Positions 16,644 through 24,186 of a stretch of 64,000 nucleotides of DNA are shown piece by piece; within the stretch, counting starts at the first letter, position 1; each line of letters opens with the position of its first letter. The DNA is from Bradyrhizobium sp. Ghvi (lineage in GTDB: Bacteria > Pseudomonadota > Alphaproteobacteria > Rhizobiales > Xanthobacteraceae), in contig NZ_FOVU01000004.1 in assembly GCF_900115265.1 (NCBI RefSeq), forward strand, positions 432,987 to 496,986, read 5' to 3'. Below the pieces are notes generated by a model, which worked only from the letters and a program-made list of their open reading frames with translations, was not told the DNA's origin and searched no databases. Both the position numbers and the translations under genes were made by a program.

Positions 16644-17609
16644 TCAGTTCGCCGAAAGACCAGGTCTTCGCGCACGCGCGAGTGTTTCCGAAGGCGTTTC
16701 GTGGAAGGTTGCACGGTAGGCCGCGGCAAACTCGCCGAGATGGTGGAAACCATGGGCGCGCGCACACGTGGCGACCGAGGCGCCACCACTCCTGAGGAGC
16801 TGCATGCGGGTGGCCCACAGCCGCTTTAGGCGGATGTATTGGTGCAGGCTCATGCCGCGCACTTTGCTCACCGCGCCACTGAGCGTACGGACCGAGACGC
16901 CGAATTCACCGGCGAGATCGGCGGTATAGATCGGCGCGGTCGGATAGGCCGTGACGTAGTCGTCGACCTGCTGCACAAGTCGCGCAGATCGCGCGCCTGC
17001 GCTCGGCGCGCTGGGCTCCGACAATGGGTCAATCTGAAACAGATCGTCGAGGGCAAGCAGCAGGCCTTCCTGGAGATGCGCTGCGGCTTCGCTGGTCTCG
17101 AACATGTGCGGTTCGACCGATGCGGTCCTGAGAATGTCTTGCACGAGCTGCCGCGCGTAGAGATGAGCGGCGGAGTCCGCGATGCGGACCCACAATGAGT
17201 CAGCGCGATCGAACCAGCCGCGATCCCTGAGTGTCGGCGCGAACATGATCAGGGCATGATGATTGATCTGCGGTTCGACGAAATGGCAATGATGATTGCC
17301 GCGCAGGGCGATGAAGAAGCGCGAGTCGATCTCCATCCCGCTCGAACTGGCGCGCAGATCGTCGCTCATCGGCAGGATCACCATGCCGCCTGGTGCGCGA
17401 TAGCTGGTCTCCAGGATGCGCGCAAACGACCTCGCGACGATGATCCGGCATGCCGGCAGGTTCACGATCGCTCGCGCAGCGGCGAAATTGGCGACGTCTA
17501 GGGGAATACTCCGGGCGTCTTCCAACGACTCAGCCGGTCGAAACGCGTCGACATCGGTAAACCTGATCAGTTGGAGGGCGGATGAAGGGGCGAGAGCGTC
17601 GAAGAACAT
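16644..17609 (-). CDS. AraC family transcriptional regulator
   Basis: A 321-residue regulator. The last 100 residues are an AraC helix-turn-helix pair: I-Y-T-A-D-L-A-G-E-F-G-V-S-V-R-T-L-S-G-A-V-S-K-V for the first, then the conserved M-S-L-H-Q-Y-I-R-L-K-R-L-W-A-T-R-M-Q-L-L and A-R-A-H-G-F-H-H-L-G-E-F-A-A-A-Y-R for the second. The N-terminal part is an AraC_binding_2-like sensor (F-I-A-L-R-G-N-H-H-C-H-F). I take the ATG at 17609; a TTG seven codons upstream is possible. First core gene after the att site; its target is unknown. Confidence 0.87.
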   Translation of the reverse strand: MFFDALAPSSALQLIRFTDVDAFRPAESLEDARSIPLDVANFAAARAIVNLPACRIIVARSFARILETSYRAPGGMVILPMSDDLRASSSGMEIDSRFFIALRGNHHCHFVEPQINHHALIMFAPTLRDRGWFDRADSLWVRIADSAAHLYARQLVQDILRTASVEPHMFETSEAAAHLQEGLLLALDDLFQIDPLSEPSAPSAGARSARLVQQVDDYVTAYPTAPIYTADLAGEFGVSVRTLSGAVSKVRGMSLHQYIRLKRLWATRMQLLRSGGASVATCARAHGFHHLGEFAAAYRATFHETPSETLARARRPGLSAN

Positions 17610-17906
17610 GCGCCTGGCCGGATGTTGCAATGTGACAATGAAATGAACGTCGATACGTGGCTATCAATGGCGAAACACGACGATTCAGTAAACCCGGATT
17701 CTGGGCCGTAGGATTGCGGACCTCTCACGTCACGAAGCTGCCGAACCGATGCCACCGTTCAACGGTCGCGGCTCATCGGCTGACGGTCCTGAGATCAATG
17801 AAATGAGCCTCTTGACCTAGATCAGTTTGGGAATTGCTCCAAATCCGTGGACTTCGACGCCTGTATCATCTCGCAAGAGCGAAGGGGCCCGAGGGCCCTT
17901 CAAATC

Positions 17907-18194
17907 TTACCAGCGGCGATAGCCGTAATAGCCATAGTAGCGCGGGCCATAATAACGTGGGCCGTAATAGCGGGGCGGTCCGTAGTAGCCCGGACCATAA
18001 CCGTAACCGTAACCGTAATAGTTCGGCCGCCACCAGCAACGTCCCCAGGCGTTGCAGACCATACGGACCTGCTCGACCTTGGAAACCTGCGGTGCTGCAG
18101 GGGCGGGCGCGACGGGCATGGCCGATGCGCTCGTCGACGATGCCACAAAAGCACCGAATACAGACGCGGCGACAAGGTCGATCTTAAGCTTCAT
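17907..18194 (-). CDS. Small secreted Tyr/Gly-rich protein
   Basis: A 95-residue protein with a clear signal peptide (K-L-K-I-D-L-V-A-A-S-V-F-G-A-F, cut after A-S-A near residue 25). A Pro/Ala linker leads to V-C-N-A-W-G-R-C-W-W-R-P-N-Y-Y, then a repetitive Y-G-Y-G...Y-Y-G-P-R tail to the end. Such short, periodic, aromatic-rich proteins with a C-x6-C-W-W motif are frequent in Bradyrhizobium and are exported; their function is unknown. Confidence 0.82.
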   Translation of the reverse strand: MKLKIDLVAASVFGAFVASSTSASAMPVAPAPAAPQVSKVEQVRMVCNAWGRCWWRPNYYGYGYGYGPGYYGPPRYYGPRYYGPRYYGYYGYRRW

Positions 18195-18511
18195 GATGTC
18201 TTCCTCCGCTTACGCATTACAGAATATCGAAGTTGTTCGGATCAAATTGTGGCGGGATCGAAATGTAAGGCTGATGAACAAACCTTCAGCCAGTCCGCCG
18301 TGGTCCCGAAAGCATGGTCAGCCTGTCCCTGGTTGGCGCCGATCGCCAAGGGTGTTGGCATCGCCCTTGGACTTGATCCTGCGCAATTCGCACGCCCGGC
18401 TTCCTCCCTAGTCTGGTCGGGTGGCTCGTCTTTCGAGGAATTCGAAGCGCATTCGGATCGGCGCGTCCGCGCCGGTTGGAAGCAAGACGGCGGTTGTTTG
18501 GGAGCTGTGCA
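18195..18511. other. Divergent intergenic region, no gene seen
   Basis: This 317-base stretch separates the leftward secreted protein gene from the rightward host-attachment gene and probably holds both promoters. Overlapping frames on both strands look random. No operator symmetry stood out. Confidence 0.4.
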
Positions 18512-18973
18512 ATGAACAAGATGAGGATCGACAAGGGCGACTGGCTGGTCGTGTGCGACGGACGCAAGGCGCTCATCCTGGAAAATCTCGGCGATGAGAT
18601 GTTTCCGAACCTTCATACCAGGGAGGTTCGCGAGCAGGCCAACCCGTCGACGTCAGCGCAAGGGACCGACGCGCCCGGCAGGCTGCATGCGGCGGTGGGC
18701 GGCGCCCGCAGCTCGGCGGAGCAGACCGACTGGCACGATGAGGCCGAACGCACCTTCCTGCGAAGTCTCGCCGAACGTCTCGATACCGCGCTCAGCGCCG
18801 GAGAGACCTCGGCGCTGACCATGGTGGCCTCACCGCGCGCGCTGGGCATGATCCGCAGCGATTATTCGGACGCGGTGCGCAGGGCGCTCCGCGGCGAGGT
18901 CGGCAAGGACCTCGTCAAGCTGCCCGTCTACGAGATCGAGAAGCAGGTGCTGTTGTCGGGTGCCGCCGGCTAG
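18512..18973 (+). CDS. Host attachment family protein (Host_attach)
   Basis: A 153-residue protein of the family named after the Agrobacterium protein needed for attachment to plant cells. Features: W-L-V-V-C-D-G-R-K-A-L-I-L-E-N-L-G-D at the N-terminus, a central variable linker (S-T-S-A-Q-G-T-D-A-P-G-R), then F-L-R-S-L-A-E-R-L-D-T-A and L-T-M-V-A-S-P-R-A-L-G-M-I-R. The last part, L-V-K-L-P-V-Y-E-I-E-K, is also typical. The start at 18512 fits the conserved length; the frame extends 12 codons upstream without a better start. The name reflects the family and does not prove a role in attachment. Confidence 0.85.
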   Translation: MNKMRIDKGDWLVVCDGRKALILENLGDEMFPNLHTREVREQANPSTSAQGTDAPGRLHAAVGGARSSAEQTDWHDEAERTFLRSLAERLDTALSAGETSALTMVASPRALGMIRSDYSDAVRRALRGEVGKDLVKLPVYEIEKQVLLSGAAG

Positions 18974-19007
18974 GGCTCCTGCCCGCAAAAGGACGCCGCG
19001 GCGCCCC

Positions 19008-19262
19008 TCAGTAGCAGGGGTGCCGCCGTCGGTCCTGGCCGACATAGGCAGCCGCGCTCTGATAGCAGTGGTTGGTCGAGGGGCCGTCGTAAAAAGCGAA
19101 GGTGCCGGGGGTGATGCCCGGGCCGTAATTGTGCAGATAGCTGATCGGGTAAGGCAGCGGATTGGCGTAGTAGCGGTGATACACCCGCGCCTCCGCGAAG
19201 CCGGGGGCTAGGATTGCCGCCGACAGGGCGGCAACCGCGGCCAAAAGCGTCAACTTGCTCAT
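19008..19262 (-). CDS. Small secreted protein
   Basis: An 84-residue exported protein. The start at 19262 gives the signal peptide M-S-K-L-T-L-L-A-A-V-A-A-L-S-A-A with cleavage near F-A-E-A. The mature part has a Y-H-R-Y-Y-A-N-P-L-P-Y-P start and two Cys (C-Y-Q-S...H-P-C-Y) that could form a disulfide. The family is unknown but is of a type common in rhizobia. It is convergent with the host-attachment gene. Confidence 0.75.
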   Translation of the reverse strand: MSKLTLLAAVAALSAAILAPGFAEARVYHRYYANPLPYPISYLHNYGPGITPGTFAFYDGPSTNHCYQSAAAYVGQDRRRHPCY

Positions 19263-19566
19263 CTCGATTCTCCGGAAACCCGCGAATTGGTCAGTCATCT
19301 ATAGCGATTTCGGGACGCCGGGGCACCCGTCCGGAATGCGGAAATCAGGACTAATCCCGCAGATTCCCGGGTGGGTGTGACAGAAATGCCGGAAAGTGAG
19401 GTGTAAGGCTGCCCATTTTTGGCCTTTTCGAGATGCTTAACGAATTCCCCACACAAGTATGGCCAAAGAGAATCCGGTCAAAGAGTCCTGCTGTCGGCCA
19501 CTTTGGGTTTCGTTGGGTGTCTTCGAGGCCGGTTCGTTCCTGCAAGGGTTTCGCCGTTACGCCGTC
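19263..19566. other. Divergent intergenic region
   Basis: This stretch separates the leftward small secreted gene from the rightward ClpP-like gene. In-frame sequence upstream of the ClpP-like start exists but has no plausible coding features. Nothing else recognised. Confidence 0.4.
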
Positions 19567-20010
19567 ATGCGCATCACGCTCCTCAGCCTGCTGTTGCTCT
19601 TCGTCGCCGCCGCGCCTGCGCGGGCGGAGCTGCACATCACCCGCGACCATGGCGGCTATGTCGAGGAGTACAAAGCCAAGTACAAGCGCGTCCGCGACAC
19701 CGGCGAGCGCGTGATCATCGATGGCATCTGCAACTCGGCCTGCACACTGGTGCTCGGCATTGTGCCGATGAACAAGATCTGTGTGACTCCGCGCGCGAGC
19801 CTTGGCTTCCACCAGGCCTATTACGACAAGGCCTTCACCTTCGGAATCAAGGTCACCAGCGCCGAAGGGACGTCCGACCTGATGTCCTACTACCCTGATA
19901 CGGTGAAGGACTGGATCCGCCGCAACGGCGGGCTCACCACCGACATGAAGAAGATCAAGAACGGGGTCGAGCTCTGGAAGATCATCAATCCCTGTCCGGA
20001 AGAATGGTAA
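19567..20010 (+). CDS. Secreted ClpP/crotonase-like protein
   Basis: A 147-residue exported protein. The start at 19567 gives the signal peptide M-R-I-T-L-L-S-L-L-L-L-F-V-A-A-A-P-A-R-A. The mature part contains I-D-G-I-C-N-S-A-C-T-L-V-L-G, R-A-S-L-G-F-H-Q-A-Y and a C-terminal E-L-W-K-I-I-N-P-C-P. The S-A-C-T plus G-F-H pairing resembles ClpP-like (crotonase-fold) secreted proteins in which this Ser and His would be catalytic, but the match is partial. No partners nearby. Confidence 0.7.
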   Translation: MRITLLSLLLLFVAAAPARAELHITRDHGGYVEEYKAKYKRVRDTGERVIIDGICNSACTLVLGIVPMNKICVTPRASLGFHQAYYDKAFTFGIKVTSAEGTSDLMSYYPDTVKDWIRRNGGLTTDMKKIKNGVELWKIINPCPEEW

Positions 20011-20100
20011 TCGGCTGATCTGAGTCGCTGCCTCCGTCGCAGCGCAACATCGGAAATTCGCATTGCCGCACCGCCCTCCGCTCGGGCAATGAGGACGGCA

Positions 20101-20979
20101 ATGAATCATAATCAAGATCATCTGGCCGCGAGGGCGGCGCCGGTGCTGTTCGTCCTGCTCTGGAGCACCGGCTTCATCGGCACCAAATACGTCGTGAACA
20201 GCGCCGATCCCTTGACCTATCTCGCCATCCGCATGGCGCTGGTGGTCGGTCTGATGGCGATCATCGCAGTCGTCGCCCGCCCGAAATGGCCGGATCGCAG
20301 CGGTATCGCCCATAGCGCCGTCGCCGGCATTCTCGTCCACGGCTTCTATCTCGGCGGCACCGCGATCGCGATCTCGCACTCAATCCCGGCAGGACTCTCC
20401 GCGCTCATTCCAGGCCTTCAGCCGATCCTGACATCGACCATTGCCAACCGGCGGCTCGGCGAGAAAGTGACGCCGGTGCAATGGGGCGGCCTGCTGCTTG
20501 GGCTCGGGGGCGTAGCGTTGATCCTGCACAATCGCCCCATGACCGGGGAGGCCGGGCTCGGCTGGCTCGCTTCGGTGGTCGCGCTGATCAGCATCACCCT
20601 CGGCACGCTCTATCAGCGCCGCTTCTGCAACCACATCGACTGGCGCGCCGGCAATCTCGTGCAATATGTCGCCGTCACGATCTTCTTCACCATCGGCGCC
20701 TTCCTGTTCGAGGACCGGGTCGTGCATTGGACGCGGGAGTTCGTGCTTGCGTTGGCCTGGCTTGCGGTCGCGCTCTCGATCGGTTCGATCGGCCTGTTGT
20801 ACTGGTTGATCCGCCATGCCGCGGCAACGTCGGTCGCGAGCCTGTTCTATCTGGTGCCTGCGGTGACGGCGCTGATGGCCTATCTGCTGTTTGGGGAAAA
20901 GCTCGATGCCGTCGCAATCGCGGGCATGGCGCTGTGCGCGGCTGCGGTGTTTGTGGTCAACCGCCGTTTCGGCGCGTAG
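20101..20979 (+). CDS. DMT family (EamA) transporter
   Basis: A 292-residue inner-membrane protein with about ten helices in two EamA repeats. Visible marks are F-V-L-L-W-S-T-G-F-I-G-T-K-Y at the start, A-I-S-H-S-I-P-A-G-L-S-A-L-I-P-G-L-Q-P near the end of repeat one, and a closing A-L-M-A-Y-L-L-F-G-E-K-L. EamA proteins export amino acids or metabolites; the substrate cannot be read from sequence. I choose the ATG at 20101 because GAGG sits six bases before it; 20089 is an alternative. Confidence 0.87.
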   Translation: MNHNQDHLAARAAPVLFVLLWSTGFIGTKYVVNSADPLTYLAIRMALVVGLMAIIAVVARPKWPDRSGIAHSAVAGILVHGFYLGGTAIAISHSIPAGLSALIPGLQPILTSTIANRRLGEKVTPVQWGGLLLGLGGVALILHNRPMTGEAGLGWLASVVALISITLGTLYQRRFCNHIDWRAGNLVQYVAVTIFFTIGAFLFEDRVVHWTREFVLALAWLAVALSIGSIGLLYWLIRHAAATSVASLFYLVPAVTALMAYLLFGEKLDAVAIAGMALCAAAVFVVNRRFGA

Positions 20980-21067
20980 GCGGGCTTGCAGGAATACATC
21001 CCTGACGTGCAGGGTGCATCGTGTTAGGCTGATCGCATTTCAGCGGCCCTTTCACACGGTGATTTCC

Positions 21068-21811
21068 ATGAAGAAGGCGAGACGCGCACTGCTCGGCAGG
21101 TCCATGAAGCCGGTCCGGATTGCCTGCATCAACTACGCCATGGCGACGCTCGACGACCGCGTGATGGACCAGCTCACCGCGGCACTGCAGAAGTGCTACG
21201 ATGAGCATTTCCTGCCGGTGTGGGGCTATCCTGTCGATCTCTATGTCGCGCGCAAGCCGAAGGCGACCGACTGGCAGCTCGTCTATTTCGACGACGCCTC
21301 CCACGAGAACATGCTCGGGCGCCACGAGCTGACCCATCGTGGCCAGCCGATCTCGAAGATCTTCGTCAAGTCGCTGGGCGACGAGCCGGTCAGCATGGCG
21401 GCCTCGCACGAACTGTTCGAGATGGTGCTCGATCCCATGGCGAATCTCTGGGCCGACAAGAACCGCAACACCCAATACGCCTATGAAGTCTGCGACGCGG
21501 TGGAGGAGGACGCCTTCGTCGTCGGCGGTTTTCCGATGTCGAATTTCGTTTATCCGTCCTGGTTCGAACCCTTCAAACATCCCCGCGGCACCAAGTTCGA
21601 CCACAAGGGAACGCTGAAGGCCCCGTTCTCGATGACCGAGGGCGGCTACGTCATCAAGAAAGTCAATGGCAGGAAGGTGATCAAGGCGTTCGGCTCACCT
21701 GCGAAGCGGCGCCGCTTCAACGCCGAAGACCGGCGCGGCCATCGCAGCGAGTTCCGCGACCCGAAGGGAAAGCACCACCCGGGCCGGCGTGCGTCAAAGC
21801 GTAGAGAGTAG
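21068..21811 (+). CDS. Hypothetical protein with HE-type metallopeptidase-like motif
   Basis: A 247-residue soluble protein. Residues around 115-125 read A-A-S-H-E-L-F-E-M-V-L-D-P, similar to the H-E-x-x-E-x-x-x-D-P signature of a group of uncharacterised zinc-peptidase-like proteins; nearby Y-A-Y-E-V-C-D-A-V-E supports that. A basic C-terminal tail (K-R-R-R-F-N, H-P-G-R-R-A-S-K-R-R) may bind nucleic acid or be disordered. The start at 21068 is the first ATG after the preceding intergenic region. Function uncertain. Confidence 0.65.
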   Translation: MKKARRALLGRSMKPVRIACINYAMATLDDRVMDQLTAALQKCYDEHFLPVWGYPVDLYVARKPKATDWQLVYFDDASHENMLGRHELTHRGQPISKIFVKSLGDEPVSMAASHELFEMVLDPMANLWADKNRNTQYAYEVCDAVEEDAFVVGGFPMSNFVYPSWFEPFKHPRGTKFDHKGTLKAPFSMTEGGYVIKKVNGRKVIKAFGSPAKRRRFNAEDRRGHRSEFRDPKGKHHPGRRASKRRE

Positions 21812-21819
21812 GAGAAATC

Positions 21820-21841
21820 TCCGGGGCGCGCCCGCCCCGGA
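21820..21841. terminator. Hairpin between convergent genes
   Basis: A nine-base perfect stem (TCCGGGGCG / CGCCCCGGA) with a four-base loop lies between the stop of the gene at 21811 and the stop at 21860. There is no T run, but its position between convergent genes suggests transcription termination in both directions. Confidence 0.5.
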
Positions 21842-21859
21842 CAGGTTCTCGAGCTGCGA

Positions 21860-22153
21860 TCAGCGTTTGGCTTTCTTTTTCTTCTTGGTTGTCTTTTTCG
21901 CGGTTTTGTTGGCGGCCTTCTTCACGGATTTCTTGGCGGCTTTCTTCGACGACTTCTTTGCAGCCTTCTTTGACGACTTCTTGGCCTGCTTCTTGGAAGC
22001 CTTCTTTGCCTTCTTGGGCGCAGCTTTCTTCGCGACCTTCTTGGCGGCCTTCTTCACCTTCTTCACGGCCGTGACGGCGGCGTCCTTGGTCGCTTCGACG
22101 GCAGTGGTGATCGTCTCCATCGGCTGCTCGGTGATCGGCTTATCGTCGTCCAT
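21860..22153 (-). CDS. Histone H1-like Lys/Ala-rich DNA-binding protein
   Basis: A 97-residue protein. After an acidic N-terminus (M-D-D-D-K-P-I-T-E-Q) it consists of K-K-A-A-K-K and K-K-S-S-K-K type repeats, as in bacterial histone H1-like nucleoid proteins. It would bind DNA non-specifically through its charge. The opposite strand has a long open frame full of Phe and Leu that is only the shadow of this repeat. Start at 22153. Confidence 0.85.
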   Translation of the reverse strand: MDDDKPITEQPMETITTAVEATKDAAVTAVKKVKKAAKKVAKKAAPKKAKKASKKQAKKSSKKAAKKSSKKAAKKSVKKAANKTAKKTTKKKKKAKR

Positions 22154-22390
22154 ATCGTGTCCCCCACGGTTTGCATGGAGTGACGACGATAGCGGGTTTC
22201 ATAATTGTGTCAAAGCAACGCTCAACCTTTGCGGATCCTTGCATAAGCAGCGAGCGCGCGCTCGCGTCCCCCGGCGTGATGACGATCGGGTGCGGATAGG
22301 TCCTGCCGAGAGCGTTGCCCGCATTCGCCAACTCGATCCGGCGTCGCATGCCAGGGCTGGTGATCGGGTGCAGGCGGCCTGATCCAAGCG

Positions 22391-22497
22391 AGGTCATCCC
22401 GGGATGGTTCGAAGGACCAGACCTCAGGTGCGCAATTGCGCACCGGGGGATCTCGAGATTCCGGGTTCGGTCCTGTGGACCGTCCCGGGAATGACGG
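22391..22497. repeat. Palindromic intergenic repeat (REP-like)
   Basis: An imperfect inverted repeat of about 107 bases: the left arm contains GTCATCCCGGGATGG and the right arm ACCGTCCCGGGAATGAC, with an inner palindrome TGCGCAATTGCGCA at about 22429-22442. This type of repeat is common between genes in Bradyrhizobium. It sits just past the stop of the leftward peroxiredoxin gene. The rest of 22154-22501 holds no gene that I can support. Confidence 0.6.
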
Positions 22498-22501
22498 TTG
22501 G

Positions 22502-23161
22502 CTATTTCGGCTGCGGCACGATCCGGATATAGGGCTTCGGCTCCTTCCAACCCTGCGGGTAGATCGTCTTGGCCTCGTCGTTGGAGACCGAGCCCGCGAT
22601 GATGACGTCCTCGCCCTGCTTCCAGTCGGAAGGCGTCGCGACGCGATGCTTGGCAGTGAGCTGGAGCGAGTCGATGACGCGCAGGATTTCCTGGAAGTTC
22701 CGTCCCGTGGTCATCGGATAGACCAGCACCAGCTTGATCTTCTTGTCCGGCCCGATGATGAAGACGTTGCGGACGGTCTGGTTGTCGGCGGCCGTGCGAA
22801 CGAGAGGATCACCTGAGATCGCGGCGGGCAGCATGCCATACAGCTTCGAGACGTTGTAATCGGTATCGCCGATCATTGGGTAGTTCGGGGCCGCGCCTTG
22901 AGTCTCCTTGATGTCTTCGGACCATTTGGCATGGCGGTCGACCGGATCGACGGAGAGGCCCATCAGCTTGACGCCGCGCTTGTCGAATTCCGGTTTCAAC
23001 TTGGCGAGAGCGCCGAGCTCCGTCGTGCAAACAGGCGTGAAGTCTTTCGGGTGCGAAAACAAGAGGGCCCAGCTGTTGCCGATCCAGTCATGGAACTTGA
23101 TTTTCCCTTCGGTGGTCTCGGCTTCGAAGTCGGGGGCGGTGGCGCCGATCGGAAGTGTCAT
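22502..23161 (-). CDS. 1-Cys peroxiredoxin (Prx6 type)
   Basis: A 219-residue enzyme that reduces peroxides. The N-terminal thioredoxin-like domain has F-S-H-P-K-D-F-T-P-V-C-T-T-E with peroxidatic Cys45, and Arg in the later A-D-N-Q-T-V-R-N-V-F-I. No second Cys is present, as in 1-Cys Prx6 proteins. The C-terminal extension (W-K-Q-G-E-D-V-I, Y-P-Q-G-W-K) is typical of the Prx6 subfamily and sets its length. Cytoplasmic, monocistronic. Confidence 0.95.
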   Translation of the reverse strand: MTLPIGATAPDFEAETTEGKIKFHDWIGNSWALLFSHPKDFTPVCTTELGALAKLKPEFDKRGVKLMGLSVDPVDRHAKWSEDIKETQGAAPNYPMIGDTDYNVSKLYGMLPAAISGDPLVRTAADNQTVRNVFIIGPDKKIKLVLVYPMTTGRNFQEILRVIDSLQLTAKHRVATPSDWKQGEDVIIAGSVSNDEAKTIYPQGWKEPKPYIRIVPQPK

Positions 23162-23553
23162 GGTTTGACCTCATCACATTGAATTCGCTTGGGAATTGTT
23201 GTCTGGCCGTGAGGCCCAGTATAGGCACTTGGCCGCCTCAAGTGAACGGCAACTGAACTGCTTGAAGTAAAATGTGAATTCCTCCTCTGAAGGGCTGATT
23301 TCCGAGCACGTTTTTGTTACGGCGGCGCCGGCGGCGAAACATCTCCCCCCGGGGCTTCACGGTATCGATTGCCCCGATTATGCCTTTTATGACCCGCATC
23401 ACGCCCGCCCGACGCTCTCCGGAACCGAAACGGTCCTCGCAGCGACTAATCGGCAACCATTGAGAAAAGTCGCGATCCCCATATCGAATCATTAACCACC
23501 CCTTTACGCCGGCATGAAAATGCTGGCGATCAGAAGAAATCTGGAAGTGAACT
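23162..23553. other. Divergent intergenic region, no gene seen
   Basis: This 392-base stretch lies between the leftward peroxiredoxin and a rightward hypothetical gene and should carry both promoters. Frames on either strand are short or overlap real genes. No clear OxyR-type or other operator was recognised. Confidence 0.4.
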
Positions 23554-24126
23554 ATGTCTGCCGCAGTGCCGAAGTCCGTCCAATCGCCGTCCCTCGAACC
23601 GTCCTGCCGCGATACCGCGGCCCATGCGCTCTCCATCGTGCGCGACGGCGTGATCACGGGCGAGGGCCCGACCACCAAGGGCAGGGTGCACTTTTCCCGC
23701 ACCATCGACGCCGATGATGCCGCCTGGTGTGCCCGCATCCTGACCGCCACGGCTGTCAACGACCAGCCGGTCAGCCGCGCCGAGGCCGAGGCGCTGTTCG
23801 AGATCAACGAAGCCGCGACCGAGCGCGCCGATGGCGGCCGGTTCGATGATTTGCTGACCAAGGCCGTCGCCCATTATGCCGCGAGCGCCTCGGGCTTGAA
23901 AGTGCCGCCCCGCAATGTCGCGCTGGCGCAGGACACCGACATCGAGAGCTGGGCGCCGTCCTATGCCTCCAAGGTCAACAGCGAGATGCTGGAGTGGATC
24001 GCCGGCCAGATGCGCGGCAAGCGCCAGAACAACCGTCGTCTGATGGCGATGGTGGCGACTTTCCTCGGCGCCACCGCGCTGCCTCTGGCGGGCCAATTGC
24101 CCAATGTCTTCGACATCGGCATGTGA
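23554..24126 (+). CDS. Hypothetical protein with C-terminal hydrophobic segment
   Basis: A 190-residue protein. The middle part (T-T-K-G-R-V-H-F-S-R-T-I-D-A-D-D-A-A-W, S-R-A-E-A-E-A-L-F-E-I-N-E-A) is acidic and helical; the C-terminus (R-R-L-M-A-M-V-A-T-F-L-G-A-T-A-L-P-L-A-G) holds one hydrophobic segment. The N-terminus has no signal peptide. The family seems to be conserved in Bradyrhizobium but has no role known to me. Followed by a strong terminator. Confidence 0.7.
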   Translation: MSAAVPKSVQSPSLEPSCRDTAAHALSIVRDGVITGEGPTTKGRVHFSRTIDADDAAWCARILTATAVNDQPVSRAEAEALFEINEAATERADGGRFDDLLTKAVAHYAASASGLKVPPRNVALAQDTDIESWAPSYASKVNSEMLEWIAGQMRGKRQNNRRLMAMVATFLGATALPLAGQLPNVFDIGM

Positions 24127-24157
24127 TTCATCGCGCCTCTTCGAGGACGCGACGAAG

Positions 24158-24186
24158 CGGCGGGGTTATTTCCCCGCCGTTTTTTG
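24158..24186 (+). terminator. Rho-independent terminator
   Basis: An eight-base stem CGGCGGGG / CCCCGCCG (24158-24165, 24172-24179) with a six-base loop is followed by six T residues, a textbook intrinsic terminator for the gene ending at 24126. The loop contains the stop codon (24166-24168) of the convergent phosphatase gene, so the terminator stem overlaps that gene's 3' end. Confidence 0.85.

Noticed and set aside
16412..16818. Leftward frames containing G-R-I-R-T-S-D-P-R and K-D-S-N-L-R-P-type peptides
   Set aside because: These are well-known false translations of tRNA sequence; here they come from the tRNA remnant.
21789..22382. Long rightward frame rich in Phe, Ala and Leu
   Set aside because: It is the opposite strand of the Lys/Ala repeats of the histone-like gene at 21860-22153.
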